Shown in pieces: positions 52,549 through 64,000 of a stretch of DNA of 64,000 nt. Position numbers and translations under genes: made by a program. This DNA is from Lunularia cruciata (Eukaryota > Streptophyta > Marchantiopsida > Lunulariales > Lunulariaceae): contig OX419755.1 in NCBI GenBank assembly GCA_948567375.1, positions 63,492,944-63,556,943 on the forward strand, written 5' to 3'. The notes under the pieces are model-generated. The model worked only from the letters and a program-made list of their open reading frames with translations. It had not been told where the DNA came from and searched no databases. Each line of letters opens with the position of its first letter. Position 1 is the first letter of the stretch.

Positions 52549-53378
52549 AACACAGAAGCCAGGAATCTTTGACGAGAAGACAGTTGTAAATCACAGTAGT
52601 GGGAGCCAGATCTTCTGGAACCCTGGTGCGAAACTAACTATATATATGGCCGATCCCGTGACAGAGCTGGGGTATCAAGCACTGAAACTGCGTGTCCACG
52701 ATCTGACCTTCTTTCGGTACATGGAATTGGAGGTCGGTAGCGCTAATATCAGTATTTTAAGTGAACTATCGTGAACTGGGAACTAGATCGGCAACTTTCG
52801 TTGATCTAGGTGCAAATTCTTATCTTAAGGTATGATCAAATTTTAGACTCGAGGCGGAGGAGACCAGAACAAAGGCAGGCTGCAGTAGCAATCTCTGATT
52901 CTAAAGAGGCAGTAGGTGTGGCCGAGGAAGTTATTGCGGCAGGTAAGAATGCATTACACTAAGCTAGAGAAGCAAGCCACTCGTGTAGGAAAGGTCTCCA
53001 AGTGTACTACAGGATGATATATTATAGACACTGTAAATTCCTCTACTAAGACGAAACGACAGACATGCCAGAAAGTGTACTACAGGATGAATCAAATATG
53101 GACACTGTGAGTTCTTTCTAAGAAGAAAAGACAGACATACCAGAAACTGCTGCTGCCTTCAAGTCTTTTGTGGACTTCAGCATAGTTTTGTCTCGAGACG
53201 GAGACAAACTAGCTCAGGTTAAAGGTCATCGTGTTCATGAAATGTACAGAAAACCTTCACCACAGCTGCCTACATTATGTACAGTCAGTGCCACAGAAGA
53301 CTTTCACTACATCTTAGATCTCCGTTCATCACTTCATATCTAGAACATACCTTTTCGATTACACAAACTGTTTATATC
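52549..53378. other. Intergenic with a 73 bp tandem repeat
   Basis: A segment beginning gtgtactacaggatga and ending agacatgccagaaa (53002-53074) is repeated with changes at 53075-53147. The rest is the 3' flank of the rhomboid gene and non-coding sequence. Confidence 0.6.
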
Positions 53379-55712
53379 TCATGACTTCCTATCGGAGAGC
53401 GCGGGAATCAAATAGAAAATTGGTGGCCGGTCCACAAGCTGTCTCTTTCCTCCACCCGGTGGAGTTTCAAATGTATAAACAGGGCCTAGCAACCAGGTGA
53501 CAGCAGCACCTCCAACGAGCCCTCCAAACTGGTAAGGTACATACAAATATGCGGTTAAAGACAGTGCTTGCTACTTAAGACAATCTTCCTGCTAATACTG
53601 TACTCCCCAACGATTCTTAGAATTCTTACACAATATTTATGGCAAGTAGACCACTTACATGGCTCCAGTTGTCAATTCCAGAACTAACTAGACCCAACAT
53701 CTGCAGCACGGTAACGCAGCATAAATATATCGTTAGATTTCCAACTTGAAGGTGTTCCTCATAGTATGTAATAAGACCCTTGCTACAACACATGTGGACT
53801 TGATCTTGAATTAAACACGGAGGCGTGAGAAAGGCAATATACCATGTTGAGAGCTATGACTCGTCCCACTTGTTTAAGACTTCGTTGTCCTCCAACCATC
53901 ATATTTTTGTGCCTCAGCAGGAAAACAGCAAGGGCACCAACCTAGGCCATTGACGACCGGAACAGTAGTACGCAGTATGCATAACAAGAGCTAACAAGAA
54001 TTAATTTTTTAGGTGGACCAGCTGATTTAGGAATAAGACAGCAATTCTCGTTGGATAGAAGCAAAGATCTAACTAGGACCAAAAGTAAGCCTTAGAGGTC
54101 ACATTCTTCTTTCATGTGCATTGATCAAAGGACTTGGAAGTCCTACGAGGACCTTAAGCCATCCAAATAATAAAAATCGTCACATTAAAAAGTCGTAAGA
54201 AAGAACTTTCAGTTGGGAAAGCTACTTACGAGCCCAAATATGGCACCTGAAGCACCCACAGAAGGAGATTTGCAAAGGAAGTAGCTTAATGTTGTACCTG
54301 CACAACCCCAATGTCTCATTCTTTGATTGAGTACTTCATACTACGAACACAAGCCCGAATATGGACGAACAGTACTACGACAGAAAGCCATGAACAGACG
54401 GGCGTTTCAGAACTGCAAAATGATGTAGTGTCCTACTTGTTAAGGCTGATATCGTGTAAACAGCAACGAATCTTTTTGGCCCTGCTATCGCCTCAACTGA
54501 GGGTCCAATTGAATTGAGAGAATATGAATTTACCTGCACAGTTAACAGTCGAATTTAAACATGCTCGGATAGTTCTTCAAGGAGTGCAATAAAAGGAGCG
54601 ACCTACTGAACCCGTACAATGTGCAGATAAGAGATCCTGAAAAGAAGAACCTTACAAAGAGATGGAAAACGTTCGCATGCAGAACCGCAGGGGTGAGTAG
54701 TCTCCAGATCTGGCCTTTATCGATTAAGCTATTTACCTGTCAAAATGAATGATAAGAGCTTGTCACGGCAGCGTACGTCGATGCGCACAAACAACGGATT
54801 ACTGGAGCGGATTACGAACGCCATCTTGACCTTTCTCGCCTTAGGGTCATCCCGATCTGTATCGAAATTCAATCAGCTAATGTAAAGCTATAACAAAAGT
54901 CACCACGGTGAAATAAATATGAGGCGATATGGCCACGGCAGGGAAGCTGCCCAGACACCTTCATCATAGTTAGCTGACTACCTTCTCCAGTAAAAAGACT
55001 CACAAAATTTGCTTGTCACATCTAATGAGGTGGAAGTTGGAAGTGATGAAAACCTTAGCTCCTAATAGAAGCAATTTCCCCTGCGTTGCTGCTTGAGCAA
55101 CAAAAACTCTGCAAACGATATGAGAATTGTGAGACTTTCAAATGCAGGAAACCGTCGGAATTATCAAACTGTGAGAACTGTGCTACAAAACGGCCACTGA
55201 AATATTGAAGAATATACTACTTACAAAATGTTCAGTCCTAAAAGGAAAGTAGTGATATTCCGTCGAGGAAAATTATTTTTGTCGTCTGAAGATGTAGGTG
55301 ACCCATTAACAGAATCACCTCCAAGTGACGCTATTTTTAATTTGGCCCTGCCATCAATTGGACCTTGACCCTTAGGTCCCAAATACCAAGAGCTCCAGGG
55401 GCTTGACATCAACACGCCTAAACTCAGGTTACAAGGTAGTCCCTGGCCTGCGTTCCTAAACAACGAAAAATGTAACCAATTTTTCCATGGCTGCTCCGAA
55501 CAACGAATTTGATTATCCCTTGAGCTTATCGAGAGAAACTGTCGAAGTTGTAGATGGGCACCTGCTCCAAATAATCCTATCCCATATGTAGAGGCTGCAA
55601 CCCCCCCACTCCTTCTCCTGTGACTCAAACTCCTCGATCCCATCATCCAAGTGAGGAAACGTTTCACACCATCATTGGCACTAAGTGCCCCCGTGTGCCC
55701 AGGAACTATCAT
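53379..55712 (-). CDS. Plastid-type rhomboid protease (RBL10/11-like)
   Basis: Exons 55225-55712, 55054-55108, 54656-54736, (one unresolved near 54545-54640), 54230-54297, 53843-53941, 53659-53700 and 53379-53528 (TGA). The ATG at 55712 gives a long basic, Ser-rich leader like a plastid transit peptide. The core follows: VNSLIDKGQIWRLLTPAVLH, then the catalytic serine in SVGASGAIFG and the catalytic histidine in GIDNWSHFGGLVGGAAVTW, both present as needed for a serine-histidine dyad. RBL10/11 proteins sit in plastid envelope membranes and affect lipid supply; that is family knowledge. The exon expected to carry the LNSIGP-like helix, near 54.6 kb, shows fitting pieces (VAPFIALLEELSEHV) in a frame broken by one base relative to its neighbours, so it is either misread by me or damaged. 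Confidence 0.87.
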
Positions 55713-57901
55713 CTCCCTCTGTTTAGAGTCTGGAAACACGAAACGAGCCAGAAAGATTAGTACGAGTACAGTGATCGATGTTCAACTAAATCATATAAAT
55801 GAACGTTCAACCAGTTTGGATCTTTCCATAATCCGGTTTCTACACCCACGACCGACCTGACTGACTCAATTAGCATGCTAATAATTTATTCTGCACCTTG
55901 CCCCACGAGCTGTAGCCTATAGCTCGTGTATGTGGCAATTCTGGCAGATTACCAGAGTTTACATGAATCCTCGAACACATCGTGTCTATTGGTAATAAGT
56001 AAAATACGTGCAGTTTGAACCGATACACTCATAAATTATTGAACAGACAAGCTAAAACGATCCTCACTGCCCCCGCTCATTTGAAGACCAGGTAGAATCA
56101 GTAGAGAACTAGAAGTTTAGAACACAAGCACGCCAGTGATCTTGAGGCCACCCAATTGCTCGGCAAAGTATCCCCACAGTATAAAAAATTACAAAGGTCA
56201 GCAAGAACTTCTCATCCTTCATGCTCAATGACAGCATGGGTTCCCTAGCTAGACTCGAAACAGACTTAGCCGAACTTTAGTTAGAGGTCTGCACGCAGAT
56301 ACTATGACTTCATTGATCGGGGTGTCTCAACAGGAGGGCGCCCCTCTGTCATGGCTCTAGAGTGCAGGGTTCAGTGTAACATGGTTACTTTCTGCAGGGG
56401 AGATTAGCGACAATCTGCGTCAGTAAAGTACAGGAAATCCGGGAAAATTAAAGGAATAAGGCGTGCATGAAAACCTTCGCATGAAGTAGACCGACTTTAC
56501 TTGTAAGAGTCTTAAAGGCGATGAAAGAAGAACTTCCGATGCCTGGTCCAAAAGTGTGCGTGAGGCTGTCTACCAGAGTAAGGTATGCGTAACGCATACC
56601 CGATATACAACTGTAGAAACCTCTGGAAACAGAATCTATCGAGCAGATAACCCGGATGAGAACATAGGCTTATTATTCTTACAGAAAGCTATGGGTAAAT
56701 GCATAACATGGTTTCTCTGAAAATTAAACCGTTCAAGTAAGGCTTTTGATCGCTTGGGGTTTAAGACGGCCACATGTTTTTGTTCTGCACGACATAGGTG
56801 GACCTCAGTGCTCCACGTCTCGCGCGATCATCTTGGCAACTCCCCAGAGAGAGCCCTGCATCTTTCCTTCTTAGATCAGCAAGAGTTGATACTGGCCTAC
56901 GTTAGACATGACCTTGTTGCAGACTGGCTGCTCAGCAAACACACTGGCTGGCCTGACCTTCATGGACATCAATCTTGATTGCACAATATATGAGCACATA
57001 GCTCTTTTGAAACTCCCTTCAAATTATTACTATGTGCCGCTCAAACAGCGGATATAACATATCGTCGTTAGAACACGGCCAGGGAGGGCACAATGCTCCA
57101 TAGCTCATACTAGAAATGCATCACACAAGGAAAAATTCGCAGGATTAGAAAGACGAAACCAGAAGCAACCTTGAAGCAACCAGAGGCAAATGTAGTACAG
57201 TTACCAAACCCTGAAATTGTATTTCTCTACAAACTTGGGATGTAAGTCCCCGCCAAATTATATCTTGTTTGCCAACAATCAAGGAATCTGCCAGAGCAAC
57301 AATTTACAACTACTTCGTCAAATTGTCCAGCTATTCTCGACAGACTACCATCGGATAGTTACAAAACAATGGTGCCTCCCATCAGAAAATACGTACGGAT
57401 CACGATTGCATTTCGCGCACCAGAGGGATTGATTGACTCCTTTGATACAAACGTACCTGTCAATCAGTCCGTCCCCTGGATACAAATTCGATACAGAAAC
57501 GCAAAGAGGAAAATAGCGGGCGTGTCCTTCAGTACCGTAGCTAGCTCTCCGTTCCCCGCCCTCAAAGCCCTCAAACGTACGTGCGGAAGGACGGATGCCA
57601 AGGAAGTTTTTCGTCTCTGTCCGTCAGTGACTGCGACTCATTGCAAGTCGCGAAAGCTGGATTGAGCGATCTGGGCCAAACCAATCTGACGGTTCAAAAC
57701 AGCGGAATGATCCGCGACTTTATCTTTCTGGCGGGGAGCAAAACACCGCGCCTCATTGGCTCGAAGAATCCTTCGTGGTCTTCTTGAAGCCAGGATCCTC
57801 CTTCGTTAATTGGTTTTTAATTCTCTCGCTCTCTCAGAGCTTGGCGTAGAAGAGATAGAGGGAGGTAAATTTGTGAGTTCAGTCTTTGATTGGAGTTAAA
57901 A
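55713..57901. promoter_or_regulatory. Divergent intergenic region, rhomboid / PPOX
   Basis: 2.2 kb between two genes transcribed away from each other; it must hold both promoters and 5' UTRs. Near 56582-56600 lies GGTATGCGTAACGCATACC, a palindrome with one central mismatch. Frames here (for example + 57369-57665) have no motifs. The part from 57.4 kb is more GC-rich and probably PPOX 5' UTR. Confidence 0.5.
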
Positions 57902-60900
57902 ATGACGATGGTCTCGGCGCTATGGGCGCCTCCCACGCTTGCAGCAGCAGCAGGAAAGGGAGGAATTTCATTAACGTTTGAGGCGTTCGTTGCTCCTCTG
58001 CCAGCACGGTTCTGCACTGGTGCCTTGACAGCAACTAGAAATTCATCATCTCGTTTTCGGAATATGAAGCTGAAGAAGTTGCAGCATTGCAGAATTTCCG
58101 CGCAAGCTAATGAAGTGGCCCAGGTTTCAACCCCAATTGTCGGAGCAGATGGGGACTCCAAGGAGCAGTATGAGTGTGTCATTGTGGGAGCTGGTATTTC
58201 AGGATTATGCACCGCCCAGGTGAGCGGGGTTGAAGATTTTGTAGGCCCTTGCAGGACGATTCTTTCCATTCTTAAATTTTCGCCAATGTTAATTGATATC
58301 CCAGATGGACGAATGGATGGATGGATTGCCCTTCTTGTATTATCCTTCAAGGAATTTTGGGAACGAGACCTCATAGTTCTGAAAGAAGGATCCGAGATGG
58401 CTAATGGACAATGTGGTCTGTATAGGCTTTGGTAACTAAACATTCTATGGGACGGAATTTCTTAGTCACAGAGTCGCGGGAAAGAGTTGGAGGAAATATC
58501 ACAACTGTTGAAGGTGATGGATTTCTTTGGGAGGAAGGTCCTAACAGTTTTCAGCCAAATGATTCTATGCTAACAATGGCGGTGAGTACATGCATCATAA
58601 TGTGGTTGCATTCTCCACTGCCCTATGTTCCTATGGGGATGAGTAAAGGTTGCACAGTAAAGTCTGATCTTGGATCTCTGATCTTGTGATGTCTGTCCGT
58701 GTGTTTTGCTTTCTTGACTACTGTTCCGGTTCCCAGTAGCTTCTAGGGTAGTGAGGCACTTCGAGACTTCGAGAGCGTTCCGACAAAGTATTTCTCGTAT
58801 ATTTCCTTATCCGCAGAAATGAATGTGGTAATTGCGCTGCTGTCTGATTCTTCGTGTTTTTTAATAGTCTTTTTCTCCCAAAATTTTACTGTCCATAATC
58901 CTCTCTGGTTTTCTCATGTTGTAGGTCGACAGTGATTTGAAGGAGGACCTCGTTTTGGGTGATCCAGATGCTCCGCGCTTTGTTTTCTGGAACGGGAAAC
59001 TTCGCCCTGTTCCTGCCGGACCAGCAGACCTACCGTTTTTTGACCTTCTATCCATCTTCGGGAAGCTGCGTGCTGGATTTGGTGCCTTGGGATTCAAGGC
59101 TCCTCCTCCGGTGAGCTCTCCTTCTATACCACTTGCGGCATGTCGTGTTTGGTGATCAGCAGGCAGAAAGAGTGTCATTGTCTTTTAAATGTGGTCAGAG
59201 ATGCTCATTTCGTATGATAATATAGTGTTTTCGTGGTGAAAAAACCTCGACTTGGGTGGGTCGGCGCAGGACAGAGAGGAATCAGTCGAGGAGTTTGTGA
59301 GGCGCAACTTAGGGGATGAGGTCTTCGAAAGACTAATCGAACCATTTTGCTCTGGTAAGCCAAGCATTGTCCTCAATCGTTTTGCTTTTCAAAAGTCTTT
59401 GAGTTTCCGACGAGGAATGTTTTCCCATGAGCATGACGGTTTTTCAAGTTTGCCACCATGAACAATGGATTGCAGCTAATTCCATGATATTTGGATGCAA
59501 GAACCTGCAGGTGTGTATGCAGGTGATCCTGCCAAGTTGAGCATGAAAGCTGCATTTGGCAAAGTCTGGAAGCTGGAGCACTTCAATGGAAGCATAGTGA
59601 AAGGAGCGATCAGCGTTATTCAGGAAAAGAAGAAGAATCCGCCTCCACCTCGTGACCCGTACGTCTGAATGTTATAGACTTGGCTCTTGACGTGTTTTAA
59701 GAACTTTGATAATACTTTACCTATTTATGAGATTGAATTGTCCACATGATTGTCTAAGGGTAAAGGTGTAATCTAAGAGTTTTTTCTTCACTGTTCTCGC
59801 TTGATGTCACATGTGGACCTTTTGAGTCTTTCCAGACTATGTAAAGGCTCTTGCTCTGAGGGGCATAGTTGCTTACCGTTGTTACCCATAGGTCTAAGTG
59901 CAGCTGACTCCAATCTCACGCTTGTGGTCTGTCCTCGCTCAGACGGCTACCTAAACCTAAAGGTCAGACTGTTGGCTCGTTTAAGAAGGGACTGATCACG
60001 CTACCGAACGCTATCGCCGCTAAGTAAGCCTTTTTACTTGTTGCCTATGGAGCATCGCAAATTACTGCGTATTTTTTAAACACAAGCACGTCATTTACAC
60101 ATGTTTGTTCAAAACGTAAGCTTCCGGCATTCTTCATCTGTCTCAGTGAGATGCTATTAGGTACCTGACAGATAAGTATTAGTCCTAGCCAGCTCTTGGA
60201 TCGTCCACGTTCGTCAGCCACATCATAATAATGTTAGCATGGGCCATGTCAGTCATCACGTTAAACGTACGTGTCATGAGTACTGATGGAAGGTTGTTAT
60301 GTTTTTGTCATCAGGTTGGGAGATAGAGTGAAGGTTAACTGGAAGCTTGCATCTATAGAGAAGTCAGGTGATGGAGACTACCTCCTTACTTACGAAACTC
60401 CCGAAGGCAAGAAAGTTGTCTTAACGAAATCGGTCGTTCTGACCGTACCGTCATACGTTGCGAAAGATCTTCTAGCCCCCCTATCGGTATGTCCCACTTT
60501 GACATCCGAGTGAGTAATCTCATTAGATAATCGTCATAATATTTGAAGGCCAATGTAAGAGGACAAAAGGAGGGAGGAGCGAACGACCTTAAACCAAACA
60601 ACCTTGAAAAGTGAACTACTGTTTCATGTTTTATGAAAGTCGAGTGTGAATGGGAAGTGGGATATTGGATGTGACAGCTTTATGATGTGACAGCTTTATC
60701 TTTATCTAGCTCCATCCCCAATAAGAGCTGCCTATGCAATGTTGTTGCGATTGTCTTTTTGTAAATGTTTCCTGATCATTGGTTGAAGATAAATCTCTTC
60801 TCCGGTTTCCTGGACACCCTCGTTTGGTTTTTTAATTCTGTCAAAAAGAGAGACCGAGCTTCGTTGTAGTCCAAGGGAACGCCTTAATTCTCGAGTCTTG

Positions 60901-62468
60901 GCCATGCAGTTGAGGTTCTGGATACCCGTTTGCCGCCAATAAACTATGTGATTCGTGTTGAGCTTGTGGTGTTCAATATCTTGTTTGAGTGGTGCAGCAA
61001 CTCACTTGGCAGCTGTCTCTTTTGCGTGAATTTCTACGCAGAAAACCACGGCAGGTGCCTTGGAAAAATTTTACTATCCTCCTGTTGCTGCGGTCACCAT
61101 TTCGTACCCGAAGTCTGCAATTAAGGAAGAGCGTATAGTAGACGGGCAATTGAAGGGTTTTGGACAGCTTCATCCACGTAGTCAAGGGATTCAAACTCTA
61201 GGTGAGATATGACCCGGATGTACACGAAGCTAGAAGGATATGTCAGCATTGGGATCAGAATTGTCTGCTCGGACCCCTGCTTGGTCTTGAATTTTGTGGG
61301 TCAATTTATCTCCAGGCACTATCTACAGCTCCTCCCTTTTCCCTGGGCGAGCTCCAGAGGAGCGGGTGCTTTTGCTGAACTACATCGGGGGGGCGACATT
61401 CACTGAAATTACTACCATGGTAAGCGTCACTAGTTCTTCAATCCAGCTGTCGAACTACATGTGCTAGAGCTTGTTCTGTGTTTTCACTACAATCAATGTT
61501 TTGCTCAAAATAATATTCGAATACCCTGCACTGAGTAATCTACTACGATTGACTTCATTTCACCTGCCTGCACTCTACGCCACCTCTCATGAGATGTAAC
61601 CTTCCAGTTTCTGGATCAAACACATCGTCAGTTTTGCACACACCCCTCGTGGTTGGTACGAATGCTACTGATGGTCGGTAACCAGGGGATATCTGTACCA
61701 TTTTCCTAGTGATCATTTCTACTCATGTCGAAACTGGAACCCTTCAATGCGTGATAGTGAAACTAGTACCAGCTAAGGTATTCAAGAATTCCTGAAATAG
61801 GTGGGGTGCTTTCCTACTTCTCACCAAAACTCTAGAATGGAGCTAGATTTAGCGAGGAAGTTGGAATTGAAGTTACGCCTCATCATTGTGAGGAGGATTC
61901 AAGAACTCCATTCATAAAGTAAATACAGGAGGGAGAAATCATGCAGGTGGTGTTTGTCTCGGGAAAGAAAAACGTCTGGTACCATTTGCCCTATCGGGTT
62001 TACTTTGATGTCCTTTGAGTGACCATAAAACGATACATTTAGAGCGTGGTTTCTGATCTTGAACATTCCCTCTACGATCAGGCCAGTGCTGGTGTTATCA
62101 ACAGTTACGCATTGAGACCGCTGTGCAGATGTAGAAACTTGATCAACGTCGTGGATTGATGTCTGCAGAAAGAGGAGGACATTGTTGCCATAGTGGACAA
62201 GGACGCTAGGAAAATGCTTGTGAAGACAGATGCTCCTGCTCCTGTTACACATGGCGTGAGGGTGTGGCCCCGTGCCATACCCCAATTTACTATTGGCCAT
62301 CTCGATACTCTTGCTGAAGCCAAGAAAGGACTCAAGGACGCAGACATGGATGGTATATTCCTAGGAGGAAATTATGTTGCAGGTGTAGCTTTAGGTAGGT
62401 GTGTAGAGTACGCATACGAAAGTGCAGCGGAAGTGGCCGCATTCATGAAACAAAATTCTTATCTGTAG
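57902..62468 (+). CDS. PPOX1: Protoporphyrinogen IX oxidase, chloroplast type
   Basis: Ten exons join with all phases matching: 57902-58219, 58426-58581, 58925-59110, 59270-59354, 59511-59658, 59943-60023, 60315-60486, 61042-61201, 61316-61419 and 62169-62468 (TAG), giving 569 aa. The enzyme oxidises protoporphyrinogen IX to protoporphyrin IX with FAD, the last step shared by heme and chlorophyll synthesis, at plastid membranes. Residues 1-85 look like a transit peptide. The FAD dinucleotide motif is at about 92-103 ([15 protein letters not shown]), followed by [12 protein letters not shown] and [63 protein letters not shown] and [17 protein letters not shown] are typical of plastid PPOX1. 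The start ATG follows taaaa. It is complete, with no sign of decay. Confidence 0.96.
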
Positions 62469-63871
62469 GTGCGTCCCGTTGTAGAAATTTTGACGAATCG
62501 GTTCTCAAGTGATGTATTTAGGAACGTGGAAATACGGTCTCTCCCTCCCACACTTCTTGATAACTCTAGAGTTTGACAAGAGACTGAACGTTTCGTACGG
62601 CTAAGTGAAGTTTAGGCTCCTCCTGTATATTAAAGCATTCACAACTGGGTGTCCACCGATAGGTTCTATTTTATGGGTTTACACTTGAACTCGTCGATAT
62701 GATGAATTGAATTACTCACCGAGGATACTACTTTTTCTCAAATATAACATCTGTTCAGTGGTTTCGTGTTCCTCATATAGTGTAACGTCTACAAGATTCA
62801 TACAATGTGACAATCCGTCCCCTCATGTTAGTTTCTGCTCGCACCAAACGTTTCAGGATCCTGCACTGGAAGTCGGTACTGTAGCCGTTGAACAATAAGT
62901 TGAAGCGTCGAAATTTCCGAACTAAGAGGCGTTTGATAGTCCCCGTCTTTCCTCCCTCAACAGCCTCGTGAACAAACCACACAAGGCCGTCCGTTCACGA
63001 TAAAGTTACTTGAGATGCACCCTCCTCAAGTGCAAGCAGGAAAACCGGAACGTTGTGTCCGGCCAGTACCTCTCTTCTCTTTCAAAAGCGAATCAGGGTT
63101 ACATACATCTTGGGCTGTTGCAGCAAAAATGGCGGTCACCTGAAAGAAAGAAATATGAGGCATGCCAGTTATATAGATAACAACCGAACCGTACCCAACC
63201 GACAGGGCACGTCAGAGTGAGGAGCAAGTGAGTGATGGGTTCGGTTGATCTATCTACCAAACCTGAGACCCTTCGCTGCTTGACTGTGTTTGAGGCCAAA
63301 GCGTCAACTTTTCCTTTTGTCTAGCTACCGAAGCGTTAATGTGTAAGGTACTTGTGAACAAAAACAGTTTTATGTATGTAAAGAATGTACATAGACATAG
63401 ACATGCAACTACGGACGAGTCCTACCTTTCTCCCTTCCTCCATCCTTTGATCATCATCAGTAGGAACCCCATCAGTGAGTAGTGCCGGTGCGTAACTGAA
63501 CCACTCGGTTGTGGTACTACTACTGCCTTCCCGTGCTTCGTATCCCATCGATTTTCTTGGACCAGAAGGGAAAGGAGAGAGAGAAGAGAGAGGCGTCAGT
63601 GGAGGCACGTGCACACAAACAGACAGAGCAGAGAGACTGGGTTTGCTGCTACCGACGTCAGTAAAATACTGCTGCTTCTCGTTGAAACACTTGCTACTGG
63701 TACTACGACTACTACTACTTGTTACTAAGTCCTCTCCGTCTGCCTGTCGGAACATCTCTGAAGTATTCTTCTTCTTCTTCTCCTCCTTGTTCTTCTCTTC
63801 TGCCTACTCTTCGTTGCTTGATTGTCAGGCAGGTGAAGCAGGAGGCGAGAGAGAGAGATAGAGAGAGAAAA
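62469..63871. promoter_or_regulatory. PPOX 3' flank and upstream region of the next gene
   Basis: The first 200 bp is probable PPOX 3' UTR. From about 63400 the sequence becomes rich in purine/pyrimidine runs, including a TTCTTC tract near 63770 and a (GA)n microsatellite at 63848-63869 directly before the ATG at 63872, typical of a plant 5' UTR. Frames at 63336-63755 (-) and 63511-63861 (+) follow these low-complexity runs and are not believed. Confidence 0.55.
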
Positions 63872-64000
63872 ATGATGTGCTCTTTGGACAAGGATTCAAA
63901 AACCGGCTTAGAAATAATAACACTACGAGATAGTACGCGCGGATCTTCGGTCGAGATATCACTCCATGGAGGGCAAGTGCTCTCGTGGAAGAATGATCGT
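63872..64000 (+). CDS. Glucose-6-phosphate 1-epimerase-like protein, N-terminal part
   Basis: An ATG at 63872 (second ATG at 63875) opens 43 codons running off the window. SSVEISLHGGQVLSWKNDR matches the N-terminus of plant aldose-1-epimerase-family proteins annotated as putative glucose-6-phosphate 1-epimerase (consensus type SAEVxLxGGxVxSWxNDxGEELLF). The family interconverts alpha and beta anomers of glucose 6-phosphate. Only the first exon part is visible, so activity residues cannot be checked. It lies 1.4 kb downstream of PPOX in the same direction. Confidence 0.78.
   Translation, partial: MMCSLDKDSKTGLEIITLRDSTRGSSVEISLHGGQVLSWKNDR

Noticed and set aside
63336-63861. Two long frames upstream of the epimerase gene
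   Set aside because: They are driven by pyrimidine/purine runs and serine/leucine repeats, with no domain. They overlap each other on opposite strands and precede a (GA)n tract typical of 5' UTRs.

Overview
This is nuclear DNA from a plant. Spliceosomal GT-AG introns of roughly 70 bp to 1.3 kb interrupt nearly every gene. Several products are plant- or plastid-type: chloroplast protoporphyrinogen oxidase, an RBL10/11-like plastid rhomboid, a DUF4057 protein and a plant GH27 melibiase-like enzyme. I cannot name the species. Gene spacing, intron sizes and protein divergence fit an early-diverging land plant (bryophyte or lycophyte grade) better than a seed plant, but that is inference. No gene-level evidence for a listed agent, virus or toxin was seen.

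Layout: (1) 147-2351 +, 3' part of a DUF4057 gene. (2) 3578-5860 -, ERI1-type 3'-5' exoribonuclease, head-to-head with (3) 6004-6450 +, a TMEM234-like membrane protein, over a 143 bp shared promoter. (4) 8060-13385 -, CNOT11, a CCR4-NOT subunit. (5) 16250-25633 +, a 17-exon gene whose joined frame encodes about 966 aa with FYRN and FYRC domains near the C-terminus and an unrecognised N-terminal two thirds. (6) 26479-26958 -, an intronless acyl-CoA-binding-domain protein. (7) 27.4-30.3 kb, a decayed non-LTR retrotransposon. (8) 33420-39289 -, a 14-exon GH27 glycosidase with signal peptide and C-terminal membrane anchor. (9) 42.0-44.8 kb, alternating inverted repeat blocks. (10) 46.2-47.2 kb, a second truncated retrotransposon copy with a multiplied tail. 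(11) 48782-49755 -, a two-exon unknown membrane protein. (12) 53379-55712 -, rhomboid. (13) 57902-62468 +, protoporphyrinogen oxidase (569 aa, complete). (14) 63872-end +, first exon of a glucose-6-phosphate 1-epimerase-like gene.

The genes are ordinary single-copy housekeeping neighbours (RNA processing/decay, chromatin, heme/chlorophyll synthesis, plastid proteolysis), not a pathway cluster. The unusual material lies between and inside them. Two neighbouring genes carry decayed duplicates of their own exons inside introns. Two 114-135 bp copies of the retrotransposon tail sit between exact 13-14 bp target-site duplications. A CNOT11 intron holds a perfect 18 bp snapback hairpin. The 42-45 kb repeat nest could produce long double-stranded RNA.

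Exon boundaries were read by eye from GT/AG sites and reading-phase agreement. Where every phase matches (PPOX, FYR gene, GH27, ERI1) confidence is high. Unresolved exons are stated in CNOT11 (second exon) and the rhomboid (one exon near 54.6 kb).
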